The notes under the pieces: model-generated
Databases searched by the model: none
What the model saw: the letters and a program-made list of their open reading frames with translations, nothing else
Told to the model about the DNA's origin: nothing
Program-made: the position numbers and the translations under genes
Shown here: one piece after another, positions 60,309 to 64,000 of the stretch
How positions within the stretch are numbered: position 1 is the first letter of the stretch
How the letters are laid out: each line of letters opens with the position of its first letter
Source of the DNA: Halobellus rarus
Lineage (GTDB): Archaea; Halobacteriota; Halobacteria; Halobacteriales; Haloferacaceae
Direction of reading: 5' to 3'
Length of the DNA: 64,000 bases
Assembly: GCF_024494595.1 (NCBI RefSeq)
Contig: NZ_JANHDI010000002.1
Coordinates: forward strand, 186,001 to 250,000

Positions 60309-61619
60309 TCAGGGCCCGAGATACCCCCACGCCTGCAGGCGGTCCCCGTCGCCGTCGATCCACCGTTCGCCGATGTCGTCTCGGTAGTACATATTCGGCA
60401 TCACGATGTCGTCGATACGCTCGTACGCCCGCTCACGTGCGGCGTGCATCGTGTCGCCTTTGCCAGTCGCGACGAGGGGCATCCCGTTGTCGCCGGCGAC
60501 GCGCCACTGGCCGTCGATCTTCTTCGCGTCTTCGAGGTGAATGCCCTCGCGGCTCTCTGTCTCGAACACGACGGCGGCGTTCCGGGAGTTCTCATCGTAC
60601 GTCTTCTCGTCGTCGAACGGGAACGGTGGGAGAACGATCCGAACGGCGATCTGGTAGCCGTTGTGAACTTCTACCTCGGGGTTGTTGCCGTGTGCGAGGT
60701 CGTAGAAAAACTCGCCAGTGGACGACTCGATTGACTCTTCCTGCAGCGCGATCGTCGGATACCCGAACCGCGGCGTGAACTCCAGCGGGTAGATCCCGTT
60801 CTCGTTCACGATGCAGTTCAGGTCGATACTCCCGACGTAGCCCTCATTGGCGAGCCAGTCTTCGATTTTACCGAGCGTTTCTTCGAACAATTTGTTCTGA
60901 CCCGCCCAGAACATCGAGGTCCCCATCTCGCCGGTCGAGGGGCCGATATTTCCGGGGAAGAGCTTCTTGTGCTCGAAGTTGAAATTGACGTTATCAATGA
61001 ACGCATCCCCGTTGAAGAACCCACAGACTGCCACCTCGACGCCCTCGACCTTCCGCTGCAGTTGGAACCCCTTCATTCGATGGCCCCACGCCTTCTTGTA
61101 GGCTCTCAGGACGTCGACGACGTCGCTGCCGTCGTCTTCGTTGCCGACGTACAGGAGCCGCTTGACGTTCTGTACCTCGCCGAGCGGCTTGATCACGTAC
61201 GGGGCGGGGTTCGCTTGGACGTACTGAACGGCGGCGTCGAAATCGTAGAACACGTGGTGGTCGATGGTGTCGACGCCGTGGTCCTCGAGGACATCCATCG
61301 CGTAGCCCCGGTCCTCCTCCAGTCGATCGGTGTTGGGGGTCCCGCCGACGACGGCCTTCCCCCGCTCCCGGAGTTCCCGCGCGAGCGCGCCGGTGCCGAC
61401 GTCGTCGCCCACCCAGACGTCGTCGAAGACGATCACGTCCGCCCAGTCGACGTCGCCCCGCCAGTCGTCGGTCTTCGGGACGAACCCGTCGCCGATCTCT
61501 CGGTCGCTCTCGGCCTCGATGTAGTACCGCACCTCGTGACCCTCCCGGTGAATCTGCCACGCGAGGTCCGTGATCAACGCGGCGTCGGCGGAGACGAACA
61601 GAAACCGCTTGGCGTCCAT
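60309..61619 (-). CDS. ATP-grasp protein related to phosphoribosylamine-glycine ligase
   Basis: The 436-aa protein has a Rossmann-like N-domain (VIVFDDVWVGDD region), ATP-grasp motifs (YVIKPLGEVQNVKRLLYVG, VEVAVCGFFNG, LEFTPRFGYPT) and a GARS-C-like C-terminal domain. It differs from PurD, whose N-terminus normally reads GGGGREHA; here it begins MDAKRFLFVSADAALITDLA. It may be a PurD paralogue with another substrate. The 259 bp before it (60050-60308) hold the doxX promoter and nothing else I recognise. Confidence 0.75.
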   Translation of the reverse strand: MDAKRFLFVSADAALITDLAWQIHREGHEVRYYIEAESDREIGDGFVPKTDDWRGDVDWADVIVFDDVWVGDDVGTGALARELRERGKAVVGGTPNTDRLEEDRGYAMDVLEDHGVDTIDHHVFYDFDAAVQYVQANPAPYVIKPLGEVQNVKRLLYVGNEDDGSDVVDVLRAYKKAWGHRMKGFQLQRKVEGVEVAVCGFFNGDAFIDNVNFNFEHKKLFPGNIGPSTGEMGTSMFWAGQNKLFEETLGKIEDWLANEGYVGSIDLNCIVNENGIYPLEFTPRFGYPTIALQEESIESSTGEFFYDLAHGNNPEVEVHNGYQIAVRIVLPPFPFDDEKTYDENSRNAAVVFETESREGIHLEDAKKIDGQWRVAGDNGMPLVATGKGDTMHAARERAYERIDDIVMPNMYYRDDIGERWIDGDGDRLQAWGYLGP

Positions 61620-61733
61620 ACCGCTTCGTTCGGTGAGGAGCGACTTGAGTGTGTGACCCGACGTGACGTCGAAATCGACCCGGCACCAAACCGGCCGGCG
61701 GTATTATGAAACCCCACGGCGATAGGGCACGTA

Positions 61734-62024
61734 ATGACAACACTCCGACGCGTGACGCTGGACGTGCTGAAGCCGCACGAGCCGTCGATACTGGCGTTCA
61801 CGGAACGCGTCGCGGAGGTCGAAAGCGTCGACGGCGTCACGGCGTCGCTCATCGAACTCGACCAGGAAGTCCAGAATATCAAGATCACGGTCGAGGGGAC
61901 CGGTCTGGACTACGACGCCATCGAGGCTGCCATCGACAGCCTCGGCGGAACCGTCCACTCGGTCGACCAGGTCGCCTACGGCGAGCACGTCGTCGAGGAG
62001 CGACGAACGACGCAGGACGGGTGA
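61734..62024 (+). CDS. DUF211 family protein
   Basis: The 96-aa protein starts MTTLRRVTLDVLKPHEPSIL and has the ferredoxin-like beta-alpha-beta pattern (VDGVTASLIELDQEVQNIKI, then IEAAIDSLGGTVHSVDQV) of the archaeal DUF211 family, of unknown function. GTATTATG about 26-33 nt upstream is a likely TATA box. It overlaps the next gene by 4 bp and is probably cotranscribed with it. Confidence 0.85.
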   Translation: MTTLRRVTLDVLKPHEPSILAFTERVAEVESVDGVTASLIELDQEVQNIKITVEGTGLDYDAIEAAIDSLGGTVHSVDQVAYGEHVVEERRTTQDG

Positions 62025-62588
62025 TCGCCGTGTCGTCGAGGCTCGCGGTGCTCCGACGCCTCCTCGAACGCGAGGACGTCCGCGCCATCTCCCGGCGATA
62101 CTTCGTCTCGAACGGGTTCGACGGGACGCTGACGAGCATCGGCGTCATCGTCGGCGCGGTGCTGTCGGGGATCCCCGACGGGATGACGGTCGTCAAGATC
62201 GGACTCGGGGCCGCCGTGGGGCTGGGAACTTCGGCCCTCTGGAGCGTCTGGGAGATCGAACGCGCCGAAACGCGGGCGGAGATCCTCCGCATCGAGCGCG
62301 CGATGTTGATCGACCTCGACGACACGCGCGTCCATCGCGAACGGCGAGGCGCGCGGTTCGTCCACGCGGCGGCCAGCGGCCTCGGACCGCTCATCGGCGT
62401 CCTGATCCCGCTCGTCCCGTTCCTGTTCGAGGGAGGGGTGCTGACGATGGCCGAGGCGGGCGTGATCGGCGTCGCCCTCGGTATCGGCGTCCTCGCGGTG
62501 TTCGGCGCGTACATGAGCACCATCGCAGGGCAGCAGTGGTACGTCTCGGCGCTCCGGATGGCGCTCGCGGGGCTCGTCGTCGCCGTGA

Positions 62589-62611
<23 letters not shown>
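62021..62611 (+). CDS. VIT1/CCC1-like metal transporter family protein
   Basis: The 196-aa protein has four or five transmembrane helices and the VIT-type segments YFVSNGFDGTLTSIGVIVGA and a cytoplasmic helical hairpin with ERAETRAEILRIERAML, followed by IPLVPFLF. VIT1/CCC1 proteins move Fe2+ or Mn2+ across membranes. GTG at 62021 overlaps the DUF211 stop (GTGA); GTG at 62030 is an alternative. Its 3' end overlaps the convergent ATPase gene by 23 bp. Confidence 0.8.

Positions 62612-64000
<1,389 letters not shown>

Overview
The window is a stretch of haloarchaeal chromosome (class Halobacteria). It is GC-rich with strongly GC-biased third codon positions, its proteins are very acidic, and many genes start 22-30 nt after a TATA-like box with no room for a leader. 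The gene content agrees: archaeal proteasome, Cdc48, topoisomerase VI, NurA/HerA, RadB, adenosylcobalamin ribonucleotide reductase, archaeal siroheme decarboxylase and a bacterioruberin (C50 carotenoid) cluster. The genus cannot be fixed from the sequence alone.

Layout. 0-9 kb: purM, a cytochrome P450, an HTH-CBS regulator, proteasome beta, a glutamate-cysteine-ligase-like protein and an ATP-dependent DNA ligase carrying six perfect or near-perfect 24-bp acidic repeats. 9-19.7 kb: top6B-top6A, a cyclophilin, a TrpD-like paralogue, a fused AhbA-AhbB siroheme decarboxylase, an MDR oxidoreductase and dnaJ. 19.7-25.8 kb looks more accessory: a palindromic repeat element, a Ca/Na exchanger, an aldehyde dehydrogenase, two fused gene remnants, a cupin and a half-length AMP-binding-like protein. 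25.8-41 kb is housekeeping and genome maintenance: nurA and herA, cdc48, larC, a RuvC-like nuclease candidate divergent from radB, a 4xCBS protein with a ribosome-hibernation-like tail, a J-domain/ferredoxin fusion and tRNA-Val(GAC). 41-45.5 kb is the trpDFEG operon. 46-49.7 kb holds nrdJ, preceded by an abutting 23-codon upstream ORF, and a 54-aa zinc-binding protein. 49.8-54.2 kb is the carotenoid cluster crtB / crtD-lyeJ-cruF. 54.4-56.6 kb: an SDR enzyme, a ZIP-like transporter and a small membrane protein.

56.66-59.51 kb is a 2.84-kb AT-rich integrated element. It lies in the 3' end of a doxX gene between two copies of an 11-bp core (15 bp with one mismatch). It encodes a DNA-binding protein, a one-nucleotide-overlapping tyrosine integrase and a small membrane protein, and it carries an iteron-like inverted-repeat cluster. 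After it come doxX, an ATP-grasp PurD-like protein, DUF211, a VIT1-like transporter and a P-type ATPase cut by the window end.

One pattern is not tied to any single gene. Short 20-42 bp direct tandem duplications occur again and again. Many span the stop codon of a gene (trpD-like, ahbAB, the 26.7-kb gene, nurA, the RuvC-like gene, radB, the doxX remnant). Others lie between divergent promoters, and two are kept in frame inside proteins (DNA ligase, LarC).
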